The position numbers were made by a program, and so were the translations under genes. Under the pieces are notes generated by a model. That model ran no database searches. It was not told the DNA's origin and saw only the letters and a list, made by a program, of their open reading frames with translations. 64,000 bases of DNA from Limnothrix sp. FACHB-406 (GTDB lineage Bacteria; Cyanobacteriota; Cyanobacteriia; CACIAM-69d), in NCBI RefSeq assembly GCF_014698235.1, contig NZ_JACJSP010000003.1, positions 310,001 to 374,000 of the forward strand. The letters are read 5' to 3'. Below are positions 27,696 to 37,232 of this stretch, piece by piece; the stretch's first letter is position 1, and each line of letters starts with the position of its first letter.

Positions 27696-28595
27696 ATGGC
27701 TCCTCAATTTTGCTCTCCCCCTCGCACGTTTAAGCCCATGGTGCAAGCTCACACGCGAATGTTGGATCGTTCAGTTCCCCAAGCCGTAAAAGCCGCAGTC
27801 ATGGTCATTGGCGGCGCAGAAGACAAGATTCACGGTCGTGAAATTCTGCACGCCTTCTTTCAGCGATCGGGCGGAACCGGTGCCAGAATCGCCATCATTC
27901 CGAGTGCTTCGCGGGAGCCATCGGTGATTGGCAGCAAGTACCGCATGATTTTCGAGAGCATGGGAGCCGAGTCGATCGAAATTCTTGATGTGCGCGATCG
28001 CGACCAAGGCTCCAACGAAAGCTATCTAGAATATGTCTACAGTTGTACGGGCGTGTTCATGACCGGCGGCGATCAGTTGCGGCTGTGTGGCCTGCTGGCG
28101 GAAACGCGGCTGATGGAAAGCATTCTGGAGCGGGTGCGGCGACGGGAAATTTCCCTGGCCGGAACCAGTGCCGGGGCGGCGGTGATGGGCCACCACATGA
28201 TCGCGGGCGGTGGCTCGGGCGAGTCCCCCAATCGATCGCTGGTGGATATGGCCACGGGGTTTGGTGTGTTGCCCCATGTGATCGTGGATCAGCACTTCCA
28301 CAACCGAAATCGGATGGCGCGGCTCTTGAGCGCCGTGTCCTTGCATCCCGATCGCCTGGGCATTGGCATTGATGAAGATACCTGCGCCTGTTTTGAGGAT
28401 GACGGTTCGATCGAAGTGCTGGGTAAAGGCACGGTCACCATCATTGACCCGGGCGACATCACCTACACCAATCAATCCCTAGTGGGAGCCAACGATCCCG
28501 TTAGTCTGCATCACCTCCGCCTGCATGTGCTCAGCTACGGCGATCGATACTCGATTCCCATGCGGCGTGTGGTCAGCACCGGGCAACCGCGCTAG
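27696..28595 (+). CDS. cphB: cyanophycinase (peptidase S51)
   Basis: The protein degrades cyanophycin (multi-L-arginyl-poly-L-aspartate), the nitrogen store of cyanobacteria, to beta-Asp-Arg dipeptides in the cytoplasm. Visible family features are VMVIGGAEDKIHGREIL near the start, MTGGDQLRL, the nucleophile Ser in LAGTSAGAAVMG and the following DQHFHNRNRMARL. I prefer ATG 27696 (299 residues), which has an AAGAGA stretch upstream, over GTG 27654. The usual partner, cyanophycin synthetase cphA, is not next to it in this window. Confidence 0.94.
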   Translation: MAPQFCSPPRTFKPMVQAHTRMLDRSVPQAVKAAVMVIGGAEDKIHGREILHAFFQRSGGTGARIAIIPSASREPSVIGSKYRMIFESMGAESIEILDVRDRDQGSNESYLEYVYSCTGVFMTGGDQLRLCGLLAETRLMESILERVRRREISLAGTSAGAAVMGHHMIAGGGSGESPNRSLVDMATGFGVLPHVIVDQHFHNRNRMARLLSAVSLHPDRLGIGIDEDTCACFEDDGSIEVLGKGTVTIIDPGDITYTNQSLVGANDPVSLHHLRLHVLSYGDRYSIPMRRVVSTGQPR

Positions 28596-28693
28596 TCGTT
28601 AAACCATTTCCGTGAGCTTCAGTGATCTTCCGTGATCTAACGACTCTCGCGCTCCTGGGCTAAGCCAACCGAAAGAGCACTGTTCAAAACCAC

Positions 28694-28734
28694 AAAACCC
28701 AGCCTCAGTGATGCACCGGGGCTGGGTTTTGCGT
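28694..28734 (+). terminator. Hairpin terminator downstream of cphB
   Basis: Inverted arms AAAACCCAGCC (28694-28704) and GGCTGGGTTTT (28720-28730) are followed by GCGTTT. It lies about 100 bases after the cyanophycinase stop and could also serve the minus-strand petM from the other side. Confidence 0.75.
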
Positions 28735-28863
28735 TTGAGCTTTGAAATCTTGACCCGATCGCGCGAACCGGCATTGAACGGGCAGCGAATTGAGACTCGA
28801 GGATTGAGCCGATCGACGCTGGGCTAGCCACCGATGAAATCGGCAAACGCTGTTCCAGGTTGC

Positions 28864-28968
28864 CTACTTATCGGCCCCTTGCAACCGCAGCAACAGGAAA
28901 CCACCGCCCAAGCCAATCAAAATCAAGGTGAATGCCAAAAAAGCCGTGCTAAAAATTTCGCCGCTCAT
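28864..28968 (-). CDS. petM: cytochrome b6f complex subunit PetM
   Basis: This 34-codon gene reads [17 protein letters not shown] then a Gly-rich turn and [11 protein letters not shown] single transmembrane helix is flanked by an acidic N-terminus and the terminal LQGxxK/E characteristic of PetM (subunit VII). PetM is a small stabilising subunit of the thylakoid cytochrome b6f complex, which links photosystems II and I. Length (34 residues) matches known PetM. It is commonly missed because of its size. Other petite photosynthetic subunits are alternatives, but the C-terminus favours PetM. Confidence 0.85.
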   Translation of the reverse strand: MSGEIFSTAFLAFTLILIGLGGGFLLLRLQGADK

Positions 28969-29009
28969 GGTGTTATTTCGGTTTCGGTAACGTGCCTCGC
29001 CATTGTATC

Positions 29010-29125
29010 AACGCGCGTAGGACTGGGACTCGAATTGAGACTCGAATTACGGTTGGAATGGCGGCTTGCATGGCGGCTTGAATAGTGGCCCGAATTGCGG
29101 CCCGAATTGAGACTTGGATTCAGCC
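29010..29125. repeat. Short imperfect direct repeats upstream of petM
   Basis: Repeated words such as GAATTGAGACT, GGCGGCTTG and GCCCGAATTG recur every 14-16 bases in the region between petM and the pentapeptide-repeat gene, a degenerate tandem array. Confidence 0.5.
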
Positions 29126-29186
29126 CTTTGCTGGCCTTCCCCGCGAGCCAACTGGTGGCCTGGCTGGCCACCCAACCCAGCCAAAC

Positions 29187-29930
29187 TTACGGTGCGCTGC
29201 GAATCAACAGGGCGGTGCTTTCCTTTTGGGTTGCCAAAATAGTGCCCTGCAAGCGAGCGTTTTCCAAGCGGGCATTCGCCACATTCGCCCCATGCAACTT
29301 GGCAAACCGCAAATCGGCATTGGTTAGGTTGGCCCCGGCCAAGTCAGCCCCTTCCAAGCTGGCGCGGCTGAGGGAAGCGTTGTGTAAATTCGCATCCCGC
29401 AAATTAATCCCCGCCACATCCATCGGCACATCCATGTTGCCGTAGCTGGCCTGTTGCCACCGCAGCAACCCGGCCATGGTCTGGCGAGCATTGTTCAGGT
29501 TGGCCCCAGCTAACTGGGCCCCTTCCATGTTGGCTCCCAACAGGTTGGCATCCTGGAGATTCGCCGAGCGCAAATCTGCCAACACCAATCCCACCAGAGT
29601 CAAATCCGCCTGTTGCAGGTTGGCTTGGGCGAGCTTAACTGCGTGCATCCGCGCCTCGATCGCGCTGGCTCGGCTCAAATTAGCGGCCGTCAAGTCCGTG
29701 CGCCACAGTTTGGCTCCATTCAAATTCGCCCCTTGCAGGTTAGCCCCAGCCAGATCAAGATCAGACAGGTCAGCACCACTCAGGTCACAATTTGCGCAAC
29801 TTTTGGTTTCCAGCAGTTGGCGCACATGGGCAGGGTTTTCCGCAACGCTCGGGAGCGCCGTCACTGCCAATGTGCTGGCGAAGAATGCAACGCCCGCCAC
29901 TACTTTCGTCAACACTTGAACTGAATTCAT
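29187..29930 (-). CDS. exported pentapeptide-repeat protein
   Basis: The 247-residue protein has a signal peptide (about residues 1-30, ...VTALPSVAE). A CANCDLSGADLSDLDL start then leads into A(D/N)Lxx pentapeptide repeats that fold as a right-handed beta-helix. The repeats are broken by a non-repetitive insert (about residues 150-175: TMAGLLRWQQASYGNMDVPMDV). Cyanobacteria encode many such proteins, several of them lumenal or periplasmic, and their functions are mostly unknown. The CxNC pair at the repeat start is common in the exported class. Confidence 0.88.
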   Translation of the reverse strand: MNSVQVLTKVVAGVAFFASTLAVTALPSVAENPAHVRQLLETKSCANCDLSGADLSDLDLAGANLQGANLNGAKLWRTDLTAANLSRASAIEARMHAVKLAQANLQQADLTLVGLVLADLRSANLQDANLLGANMEGAQLAGANLNNARQTMAGLLRWQQASYGNMDVPMDVAGINLRDANLHNASLSRASLEGADLAGANLTNADLRFAKLHGANVANARLENARLQGTILATQKESTALLIRSAP

Positions 29931-30753
29931 TGCGCCTTCCCCTCGTTCAACCTGCCTCTAATATCTAGGATAAATTGGGTGGGGGCGGTGACCGCTTGCT
30001 GTTGCGGAATGCGATCGTTACGCTTTAATACGCCGGCCGCCATTACAGAGCAATGGTGATCTCGATCGCACATCCCATCAAATACCCTTGGTTTCCATTG
30101 ACTCGCGAAATTGTGCGGCAAAAAATCGCGATGTGACAGTTTCTGAACCAGATAAATCAACGGTTCCAGGCTTTAGTTCGGAAATCCGTCCCTACAACCG
30201 AAAATCGATTCAGCAGTCGATCGCGCCGATCATCACCACCTCGCTCGATCAAAGCAACTCAACGCTTGCGGGGATCAATTTTGTTAGGATCTGCTGAGAA
30301 AAATGATTCCGCTCCAGTAAGAACCCTATTGATTTATCCTACATTTCAAATTCAAATTTACAGAATGTAAAGAATCGATTGTTGTTTTCACGCAACTATG
30401 ATCGATTGGGTTAAACATTGTTGCCGACTTTCAACTATTGATCTGAGTGTCGATATTAAGTGTCGATTTGAGTATTGATTACGATCGCGGATCAAGTGCC
30501 GACTTAGCAATCGACCCCATATCCACCCGATATTCACATCCCAGCGATCGGGTCTGGGCCAAAGTATTGCTTAAAGGGCAATTGGAATATTGGTTAGAGT
30601 CTGCATTGGAGAAACATCAAGTTTCGATGAAGATTCTTGACAGTTGCGCAACAATAGCTGACTACCTTAGCCCATGGTTCTGTTACGGTCTGCCCCAAGG
30701 GCGGTAGGCTAAATGCGGGCGATCGCCCCTAGCGTCTTCCTGGCGACTGAACC
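29931..30753. other. Spacer without supportable gene
   Basis: Over 800 bases of regulatory or degenerate sequence. Short plus-strand frames at 30088-30297 and 30447-30707 have no recognisable features. AT-rich patches at about 30300-30440 may hold promoters, but I cannot define one. Confidence 0.45.
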
Positions 30754-31776
30754 GTGACTAAGCTGATTATTCAGATTCCCTGCTTCAACGAAGAAGAAAC
30801 CCTGGGCATTACGCTCCAAGCCTTGCCCCGCGAGGTGCCCGGCTGTGATGTGGTGGAGTGGTTGGTGATTGATGATGGCAGCGTCGATCGCACCGCTGAG
30901 GTGGCTTTGGCCCATGGGGTAGACCACGTTGTGCGACTGTCCACCAATCAGGGACTGGCAAAGGCGTTCATGGCCGGTTTGGATGCTTGCCTGAAGGCCG
31001 GAGCAGACATCATCGTTAATACCGATGCGGACAATCAATATTGTGCCGATGACATTCCGGCGCTGGTGTTTCCAATCCTGGCCCATCAAGCAGAGATGGT
31101 GATTGGGGCCCGCCCGATCGCAGAAATTGAGCATTTCTCGCCCGTCAAGAAGGCCCTGCAACAGTTTGGCAGTTGGGTGGTGCGCTTGGCCAGCGACACG
31201 GACATTCCCGATGCACCCAGCGGTTTTCGGGCCCTGAGTCGGGAGGCGGCCCTGCGGGTCAATGTGTTCAATGGCTATACCTACACCCTGGAAACGATTA
31301 TCCAAGCGGGGCAACAGGGAATCGCAATTGTTTCCGTGCCGATTCGCACCAATGGCTACCTGCGCCCCTCACGCCTGGTCAAGAGCATCCGCAGCTACAT
31401 CCAGCGATCGATCTTCACGATCCTGCGGATTTTCATGACCTACAAGCCCCTGCGATCGTTTCTGATTTTGGGGACAGTTCCTTTCTCGATCGGGGTGTTG
31501 CTGGGAATTCGCTGGCTGCTGCTTTACTTTGGCGGCTCACCCCGGGCCCACGTGCCTAGCTTGATCCTGGCGGCGATCGGGATTTTGGTGGGGGTGCAGC
31601 TCTGGATTTTGGGATTGGTAGCGGATTTGCTGGCCGTGAACCGCAAAATGCTCGAAGACATCCAACTGCGGGCCCGCCGGGCAGAAATTGAAGCCGCCCG
31701 CCAAGAAAGCGATCCTCCGGTTAGCGGCCCCCTGGCTTCGCTATATCCCATGCATGACAACCGTTCTAGCCGCTAA
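30754..31776 (+). CDS. glycosyltransferase family 2, polyprenyl-phosphate sugar transferase-like, membrane-anchored
   Basis: The 340-residue protein has a GT-A domain: IIQIPCFNEEETLGITLQAL, then the nucleotide-binding VIDDGSVDRT and the catalytic-type DADNQYCADDI (about residues 90-102). Two C-terminal membrane helices follow (about 228-255 and 262-290). This resembles DPM1/GtrB-like enzymes that load a sugar onto a polyprenyl phosphate for surface glycan or protein glycosylation. It starts with GTG at 30754. It is not within the 2.6-7.9 kb cluster but could serve the same pathway. Confidence 0.88.
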   Translation: MTKLIIQIPCFNEEETLGITLQALPREVPGCDVVEWLVIDDGSVDRTAEVALAHGVDHVVRLSTNQGLAKAFMAGLDACLKAGADIIVNTDADNQYCADDIPALVFPILAHQAEMVIGARPIAEIEHFSPVKKALQQFGSWVVRLASDTDIPDAPSGFRALSREAALRVNVFNGYTYTLETIIQAGQQGIAIVSVPIRTNGYLRPSRLVKSIRSYIQRSIFTILRIFMTYKPLRSFLILGTVPFSIGVLLGIRWLLLYFGGSPRAHVPSLILAAIGILVGVQLWILGLVADLLAVNRKMLEDIQLRARRAEIEAARQESDPPVSGPLASLYPMHDNRSSR

Positions 31777-31991
31777 AGTGACCTTGCATCACGTCGCATC
31801 ACGGCAAAATTTGATCGACTGGCGGATCAATTTGGCGCAATTGGGCGCAATGATTTGCAACGATCAGTTGACGAGCTTCAAAAAGCCTGCTAGATTAATC
31901 ACCCGTGTTCGGAATTTCACTGCGACACCCAACCGGCCCGGTTGTGCTTGCAGTCCCCAACACCGCCTCATAGCCCCCAACAGGGCGATGG

Positions 31992-32063
31992 GGGTCGCTA
32001 ACTCAACGGTAGAGTACTCGGCTTTTAACCGATTAGTTCTGGGTTCGAATCCCAGGCGACCCA
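31992..32063 (+). tRNA. tRNA-Lys (anticodon UUU)
   Basis: The 72-nucleotide cloverleaf has acceptor stem GGGTCGC/GCGACCC with discriminator A. The anticodon arm TCGG-CTTTTAA-CCGA gives anticodon TTT, and the T arm is CTGGG-TTCGAAT-CCCAG. CCA is not encoded beyond the discriminator. A T run follows at once and probably ends transcription. Confidence 0.95.
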
Positions 32064-32505
32064 TTTTTTTAGAATCCACAGTCCCCAAAAATAGTCTTCA
32101 GAGATAGTCTTCAGATCCTGTCTTTGGGATCCTGCTCTGGATTGAACTGACCGGATCTCTCCACAATCCGCCATGCCTGCGCAACACCCCAAGGGCTGGT
32201 TTTGGGCGATCGAGTCGATCGGGAGATCAAGTCACTTTCCAAAACTCCCTGCCACAACTCCCTGCAACTCAGGATTTTCCACGGGCCAGAATCGCCCGAA
32301 TCCTTTCGAGATCAGGTCTCTAGGCTTGGTCGATCGGGCGCTGGGTCAATTCAAGATCTCCAAAACCGCCAAATCGCCGAAATTTTAATTCTTGCTTCCA
32401 GAAAAACAGAGGGGCTGGCAACAATTGTTTTAAGATTAGTGCCAAGCACTCGACCGGCCGAGAGTTATCGAGGCATCGATATAAATCTATCTTAGGAGGA
32501 TTCCT
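32064..32505. other. Leader region of the aldolase gene
   Basis: These 440 bases between tRNA-Lys and fba contain no supportable gene. The end carries a strong ribosome-binding site, AGGAGGA at 32494-32500, five bases before the fba ATG, in keeping with high expression. Confidence 0.6.
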
Positions 32506-33579
32506 ATGGCGCTCGTACCCATGCGGCTTCTGCTCGACCACGCGGCAGAAAATGGCTACGGCATTCCTGCCTTCAACGTCAACAACATGGAGCAGATCCA
32601 AGCGATCATGCGGGCAGCCGATGAAACCGATAGCCCCGTGATCCTGCAAGCGTCGCGTGGTGCTCGTAACTACGCTGGCGAAAACTTCCTGCGTCACTTG
32701 ATCTTGGCAGCTGTGGAAACCTATCCCCACATCCCCATCAGCATGCACCAAGACCACGGTAACGAGCCGGCCACCTGCTACTCGGCCATCAAAAACGGCT
32801 TCACCAGCGTGATGATGGATGGCTCGCTGGAAGCTGATGCGAAGACCCCCGCGAGCTACGAGTACAACGTGAACGTGACCCGCGAAGTGGTGAAAGTTGC
32901 CCACTCGCTGGGTGTGAGCGTGGAAGGCGAACTGGGTTGCTTGGGTTCGCTGGAAACCGGCATGGGCGAAGCAGAAGATGGTCACGGCTTTGAAGGCAAG
33001 CTGGATCACTCCCAACTGCTGACCGACCCCGATGAAGCAGCCGACTTCGTGGAAAAGACCCAAGTGGACGCTCTGGCAGTGGCGATCGGCACCAGCCACG
33101 GTGCTTACAAGTTCACTCGCAAGCCGACCGGCGAAATCTTGGCCATCAGCCGCATTGAAGAAATCCACAACCGTCTTCCCAACACCCACTTGGTGATGCA
33201 TGGTTCGTCTTCGGTTCCCGAAGATCTGCTGGCGCTGATCAACCAATACGGCGGCACGATCCCCGAAACCTACGGCGTGCCCGTGGAAGAAATCCAAAAG
33301 GGTATCAAGTGCGGTGTGCGCAAGGTGAACATCGACACCGACAACCGCTTGGCGATCACCGCTGCGGTGCGCGAAGCCCTGGCCGGCAACACCAAGGAAT
33401 TTGACCCCCGTCACTTCCTGAAGCCCTCGATCAAGTACATGCAAAAAGTGTGTGCCGATCGCTATAGCGAGTTCTGGACCGCTGGCAACGCTAGCAAGAT
33501 CAAGCAAGTCTCGGTGGACGAGTTTGCTCGCAAGTATGCCAAGGGTGAATTGGTGGCTAAGGCTGCTGCCAAGGTCTAA
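32506..33579 (+). CDS. fbaA: fructose-bisphosphate aldolase class II
   Basis: The 357-residue Zn-dependent aldolase cleaves and forms fructose 1,6-bisphosphate (and sedoheptulose 1,7-bisphosphate in the Calvin cycle). It shows [17 protein letters not shown], the metal-binding [47 protein letters not shown] and [11 protein letters not shown]. Codon use is more biased than in its neighbours (AAC, GGT, GAA, CGT), and it has a near-perfect Shine-Dalgarno sequence, both signs of high expression. A hairpin terminator follows about 180 bases downstream. Confidence 0.97.
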   Translation: MALVPMRLLLDHAAENGYGIPAFNVNNMEQIQAIMRAADETDSPVILQASRGARNYAGENFLRHLILAAVETYPHIPISMHQDHGNEPATCYSAIKNGFTSVMMDGSLEADAKTPASYEYNVNVTREVVKVAHSLGVSVEGELGCLGSLETGMGEAEDGHGFEGKLDHSQLLTDPDEAADFVEKTQVDALAVAIGTSHGAYKFTRKPTGEILAISRIEEIHNRLPNTHLVMHGSSSVPEDLLALINQYGGTIPETYGVPVEEIQKGIKCGVRKVNIDTDNRLAITAAVREALAGNTKEFDPRHFLKPSIKYMQKVCADRYSEFWTAGNASKIKQVSVDEFARKYAKGELVAKAAAKV

Positions 33580-33649
33580 AAGGTTCGATCGGGAAGTTGG
33601 GTGATGGATGATTCAAAATGAATCGGGCGATCGCCCAACTCTGCCTTCG

Positions 33650-33745
33650 CTTGATCACTGATTGATCATTGATTGAGCACTAATTGATTACTGATTAGTC
33701 ATTAATTGGTCATTAATTGGTCATTGATTAATCACTGAATTTTTG
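33650..33745. repeat. Degenerate ATTGATCA/ATTAATTGGTC short tandem repeats
   Basis: The words ATTGATCACTG, ATTGATCATTG and ATTAATTGGTC repeat head to tail for about 90 bases between the fba stop and its terminator. Confidence 0.6.
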
Positions 33746-33758
33746 ACCCAAAAATGAC

Positions 33759-33796
33759 AATAGCGGTGAAGCCAAGTGCCTCGCCGCTATTTTTTC
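33759..33796 (+). terminator. Rho-independent terminator of fba
   Basis: Arms AATAGCGG and CCGCTATT enclose a loop and are followed by TTTTTTCTG on the plus strand. Confidence 0.8.
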
Positions 33797-33883
33797 TGTT
33801 TAGGGGGGTTGCCTTTGGGTTATTGGCCCTCGGGTTTGTGGCTTGGGTTGATTGTTGATGTCGATCGGCCAACAGCAACAAGC

Positions 33884-34279
33884 TTAATGAACCGGAACCA
33901 CCCAATCGTTATGGCCCGTCAGGTTGCCGCCTTGAATGTGGTATTGCATGGTGTCAGCAATGGCATTGTTTTCATCACAAAAAACAACGGGAGCCGTGAA
34001 GGGTCGATCGCTCAAGCGATAGGCGATCGCTAAACATTTGTCGCCCACTTCTCCCAACCGCGCAGAACCACCATTGAGCGTAAATTCGCCCGGCCCGGCG
34101 GGAATGGCGTAGGTGACCCAACGTTCACCATTGCGCAGATTAACCAAATGCACTTGCTCATAGGCTTCAATGCCAGCGCGCTCCATCAACGCCGCATCAA
34201 TGCCGACGCTGCCGTTGTAATCCACACTTTTGTCGGTGACGCGGATACCGTGAATTTTCCCGGAAACAAAGGTCTTCAT
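33884..34279 (-). CDS. panD: aspartate 1-decarboxylase
   Basis: The 131-residue proenzyme makes beta-alanine for pantothenate and coenzyme A. It begins MKTFVSGKIHGIRVTDKSVDYNGSVGID. The Gly-Ser bond in YNGSVGID (Ser about residue 24) is the expected self-cleavage site that generates the pyruvoyl cofactor. NGERWVTYAIPAG and the later NGGSAR block also fit the family. Length is close to the usual 115-130. The gene stands alone between the aldolase terminator and dus. Confidence 0.92.
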   Translation of the reverse strand: MKTFVSGKIHGIRVTDKSVDYNGSVGIDAALMERAGIEAYEQVHLVNLRNGERWVTYAIPAGPGEFTLNGGSARLGEVGDKCLAIAYRLSDRPFTAPVVFCDENNAIADTMQYHIQGGNLTGHNDWVVPVH

Positions 34280-34375
34280 TAAAGAAGCGATAAGAGAAGG
34301 ATTGCCGATGATTATTTCAGAGTCTCTCCTGTTTCAGGGCCTTTGAGGTAACAGGTTCTGAGGAGTCGATCGGGG

Positions 34376-35473
34376 CTAGGCCAAAACGGGTTCGTTGATT
34401 GGCTCGTTAATTGGCTCGTTTGGTTGTTCTGATTCTGGGCCGATCGCGCCGAATTCGGCTTCGTGGCGTTCAATTTGGGCAATGGTGCGATCGATCAGGG
34501 CCACCCCTTCAGCGGCCGTTTCAATCCGGCAGAGTTGGCCGCGCAACTCCGCCGCCCCATAGAACCCCTTGGCATACCAGGTCATGTGCTTTCGGGCCTG
34601 GCGAACACCCCGATCGCCCTTGTAAGCGGCCAACATGGTCAGGTGTTCTTGGGCACAACGCAACCGCTCGATCGGGCTGGGCTGGGGGCGCAACTCGCCG
34701 GTTTTCAGGAAATGGTCAATTTCACCCACCAAGAACGGATAGCCCATGGTTCCCCGCGAGCACATCACCCCATCCGCGCCGGTTTCCGCCAAACAACGCA
34801 CCGCAGCCTCCACGGCAAAAATATCCCCGTTGGCAATGACCGGCACGGAAACCGCTTCCTTCACCCGTTGGATCCAGATCCATTTGGCGGGGCCGTTATA
34901 GCCCTGGGCCCTGGTGCGACCGTGAACGGTCAGCATGGCTGCGCCCGCCGCTTCCATCCGCCGGGCAAAATCCACGATGTTAATTTCGCTTTCGTTCCAG
35001 CCAATCCGTGATTTCACGGTGACCGGCACGTTCACCGCCGCCACCACGGCCCGCACGATCGCCTCGGCCGTTTCTGGGTCGCGCAACAGGGAAGAACCAC
35101 CACCGTTTTTGGTGATTTTGTTCACCGGGCAGCCCATGTTGATGTCCACGGTGTCGGCCCCTTCTTCAACGGCCATTTGGGCCGCCTCGGCCAAAAATTG
35201 CGGGCGACAGTCAAACAGTTGAATGCTGATGGGGCGCTCTTCGGCGGAAACCTCCATGATTTGCGGAAGTTGCCGTGCGTAGTGCAGCCCGGTGGCGTTC
35301 ACCATTTCGGTGTACATCATTGAGGTGGGTGCATAGCGCCGCACCAAACGCCGAAAGACCAAATCCGTGACACCAGACAGGGGCGCTTGCAACACGCGGC
35401 TCTGAAGGGTGACGGAACCAATTTGGAGTGGTTCGGCCAAACGGGCTTTGAGTTCAGGGGATAGGGTCAACAT
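34376..35473 (-). CDS. dusB: tRNA-dihydrouridine synthase (DusB-like)
   Basis: From ATG at 35473 (MLTLSPELKARL) the product has 365 residues. It reduces uridines in tRNA D-loops using FMN and NADPH. Family motifs are VLQAPLSGVTDLVFRRL, the INMGCPVNKITKNGGGSSLLRDP block with the catalytic Cys, VHGRTRAQGYNG and ADGVMCSRGTMGYPFL. The C-terminal tail repeats NEPI three times (NEPINEPINEPV) from a short DNA repeat at about 34388-34420. The in-frame extension upstream of 35473 is not conserved-looking. Confidence 0.9.
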   Translation of the reverse strand: MLTLSPELKARLAEPLQIGSVTLQSRVLQAPLSGVTDLVFRRLVRRYAPTSMMYTEMVNATGLHYARQLPQIMEVSAEERPISIQLFDCRPQFLAEAAQMAVEEGADTVDINMGCPVNKITKNGGGSSLLRDPETAEAIVRAVVAAVNVPVTVKSRIGWNESEINIVDFARRMEAAGAAMLTVHGRTRAQGYNGPAKWIWIQRVKEAVSVPVIANGDIFAVEAAVRCLAETGADGVMCSRGTMGYPFLVGEIDHFLKTGELRPQPSPIERLRCAQEHLTMLAAYKGDRGVRQARKHMTWYAKGFYGAAELRGQLCRIETAAEGVALIDRTIAQIERHEAEFGAIGPESEQPNEPINEPINEPVLA

Positions 35474-35869
35474 GGGCGATCGAAAGGGGCGATCGAGGCA
35501 TTGGTCACCGGCTGCAACCGTGGGCAATGCGATCGGGACAGGAAACCGTGGCTGAGGGATGGGGAATTTCCCCTAAAAGTTGGCTTTTGAATATCGCCTA
35601 AGAAATATTGCCTAAGAAATATTGCCTCAAGAGGATGTCTGGAAAGTGTCTTTCGACACGGGCCAAGCATCAACCGTCGCGGGGCAAGGGGCTTAAGCCC
35701 CTTGTTTATGTTGATCGCTGGGGCCCGCAAGGTAGCCATTGGGGCTGTTCAGACATTCCCTAAGCATCTTTTTTAAAATCTTTCTTTAAGAATACATGGG
35801 AATTTGATCGCCCTTTCTGGAAATCGAGCGGCGGCAGCAGGGCCTTAGATTGGCACTGTTGCCAAGGGT
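35474..35869. other. Spacer containing an inverted-repeat element
   Basis: No gene is supportable here. It holds two copies of GCCTAAGAAATATT at about 35598-35625 and the inverted-repeat element at 35630-35764 described separately. Confidence 0.5.
35630..35764. repeat. Small inverted-repeat element with perfect CTTAAG palindrome core
   Basis: Left end AGAGGATGTCTG and right end CAGACATTCCCTAA (inverted) border about 135 bp. The core at 35685-35704 is the perfect palindrome CAAGGGGCTTAAGCCCCTTG. The ends resemble those of the element at 19907-20197 (GATGYCTGA). Confidence 0.6.
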
Positions 35870-36571
35870 TCAGCGCTTCGTGGGGGCCCCAGCGGGCGGC
35901 AGTTCTCCACCGATGACGGTCGATCTCTCAAAGAGCAACTGTCGAGCGCGGGCGGCTCCCAATTCTCCATAAACCCGCAAGGTGTAGGAACCGGGCGGCA
36001 AGGGGCCGATCGTGCCGGTAATTTGGTAATCGCATAGACAGCGACAATGTTCCCCCTCATTGCGTTCCACGACGGTGATGATCGATTGGCCGCCTTCGCG
36101 ATCGAGGGAGCGATCGAGCACAAAAGCCGCACAGCAGGTGTAGGTCAAATCATGGCCAAAGACCAGCGTTCTGCCTTCGGTGCTGATGGCGATGTTGCTG
36201 ACCAACTCTCGTCCCAAGGCCAAGGGGGAACGGGTCAACCCCTCGGATGCCCCACTTTTGCAGGTTAGGGCCCGAGCCGCTGCCCAAAGAGGCGCAACCG
36301 CAGGCGATATCGAGGCATCTTCGCAACCGGAAACCGAATAGTCAAACTTCAGCTCACGATCCGGGCCGGGCGCAGTCACCCGGGGCGCAGGCTGAGGTTG
36401 CCCAACTCGGTCGATCGCCCCCGGGAGCGCCTGGGCCACCGCCGATCGCCCTTGATCAATCGCCTCAATGGTCAACAGGGCCACACAACCCAGCACCACA
36501 GCCCAGCCCAAGGGCGCTCGGGAGGGCGATCGCTGGCCCGATCGGTCACGCGATCGATGAATTTGTTGCAT
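35870..36571 (-). CDS. exported cysteine-rich protein of unknown function
   Basis: From ATG at 36571 (MQQIHRSRDRSG) the protein has 233 residues. A basic N-terminus and hydrophobic segment (WAVVLGCVALLTIEA) form a signal peptide or anchor, followed by a Pro-rich linker and a globular domain. Cysteines include YSVSGCED, LTCKSG, TYTCCAAF and EHCRCLCDYQI. The end has a beta-rich PPGSYTLRVYGEL. An oxidising compartment (periplasm or outside) fits the cysteines. I do not recognise a named family. Confidence 0.65.
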   Translation of the reverse strand: MQQIHRSRDRSGQRSPSRAPLGWAVVLGCVALLTIEAIDQGRSAVAQALPGAIDRVGQPQPAPRVTAPGPDRELKFDYSVSGCEDASISPAVAPLWAAARALTCKSGASEGLTRSPLALGRELVSNIAISTEGRTLVFGHDLTYTCCAAFVLDRSLDREGGQSIITVVERNEGEHCRCLCDYQITGTIGPLPPGSYTLRVYGELGAARARQLLFERSTVIGGELPPAGAPTKR

Positions 36572-37099
36572 TCCCCCAATCCTCCCTTGCGCCTCGTGCA
36601 ATTTACCAGTTCCCGATCGCCCCAATACTCCACTTATTCATGGCTGCCCGTCGCCATTCCGCCAGGGTGGCCAACCAATCTCGCTCGATCGCCCCAGGCT
36701 TCCGCAGTCAAACATCAAACGGGCTGGTTTGGGATCTGGCCGGCGCTGAATCGGGCTGGTCTTGGATTTTGTCTAGGATCTGCTCCAATCATAACGAGCA
36801 CCCCCAAGCCGGAGTCATCCATCAAAGCAGTTGCCACCGCGTCCTGAACCGGTGCATCGTGCAGGTTAATGAAGTGACCGCTGGCTAACCCGAGCGATCG
36901 GGACGCTGAGATCAATTGTTAACGATTGTTAAGAATTAATTGAGTGCTTGACACTTCTAGAGGAGTTCGCTAATTTAGATATCGCGAAAGGCGCGGACGG
37001 CAAGCGAAACGCGAGCGAAACGCCCACAGCAAAAGAACTCAAGCAATGGTAAAGTAAGTTTACCGAGCCTGAGCGCTCCGAGCGAAAGCTTAATGATAC
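36572..37099. other. Spacer with tRNA-Glu promoter region
   Basis: No supportable gene. A strong sigma-70-type promoter at 36948-36976 is annotated separately. The remaining sequence is rich in GCGA words. Confidence 0.5.
36948..36976 (+). promoter_or_regulatory. Predicted sigma-70 promoter upstream of tRNA-Glu
   Basis: A perfect -35 hexamer TTGACA (36948-36953) and TAATTT (36971-36976) are separated by 17 bases. Transcription from here would read through about 115 bases before the tRNA. A closer promoter is not excluded. Confidence 0.5.
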
Positions 37100-37172
37100 G
37101 CCCCCATCGTCTAGAGGCCTAGGACACCTCCCTTTCACGGAGGCGACGGGGATTCGAATTCCCCTGGGGGTA
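37100..37172 (+). tRNA. tRNA-Glu (anticodon UUC)
   Basis: The 73-nucleotide cloverleaf has acceptor stem GCCCCCA/TGGGGGT with discriminator A. The anticodon arm CCTCC-CTTTCAC-GGAGG gives anticodon TTC, and the T arm is GGGGA-TTCGAAT-TCCCC. In cyanobacteria this tRNA also feeds tetrapyrrole synthesis through glutamyl-tRNA reductase. Confidence 0.95.
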
Positions 37173-37232
37173 TCAAAAATAGAACTGACTGACGAGCCGG
37201 GTAACACCAGAGGTTAGGAAGGATTAAGAGTC

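Noticed and set aside
32320-33507. 395-codon minus-strand frame
   Set aside because: It is antisense to the aldolase gene and owes its length to the strong codon bias of that gene.
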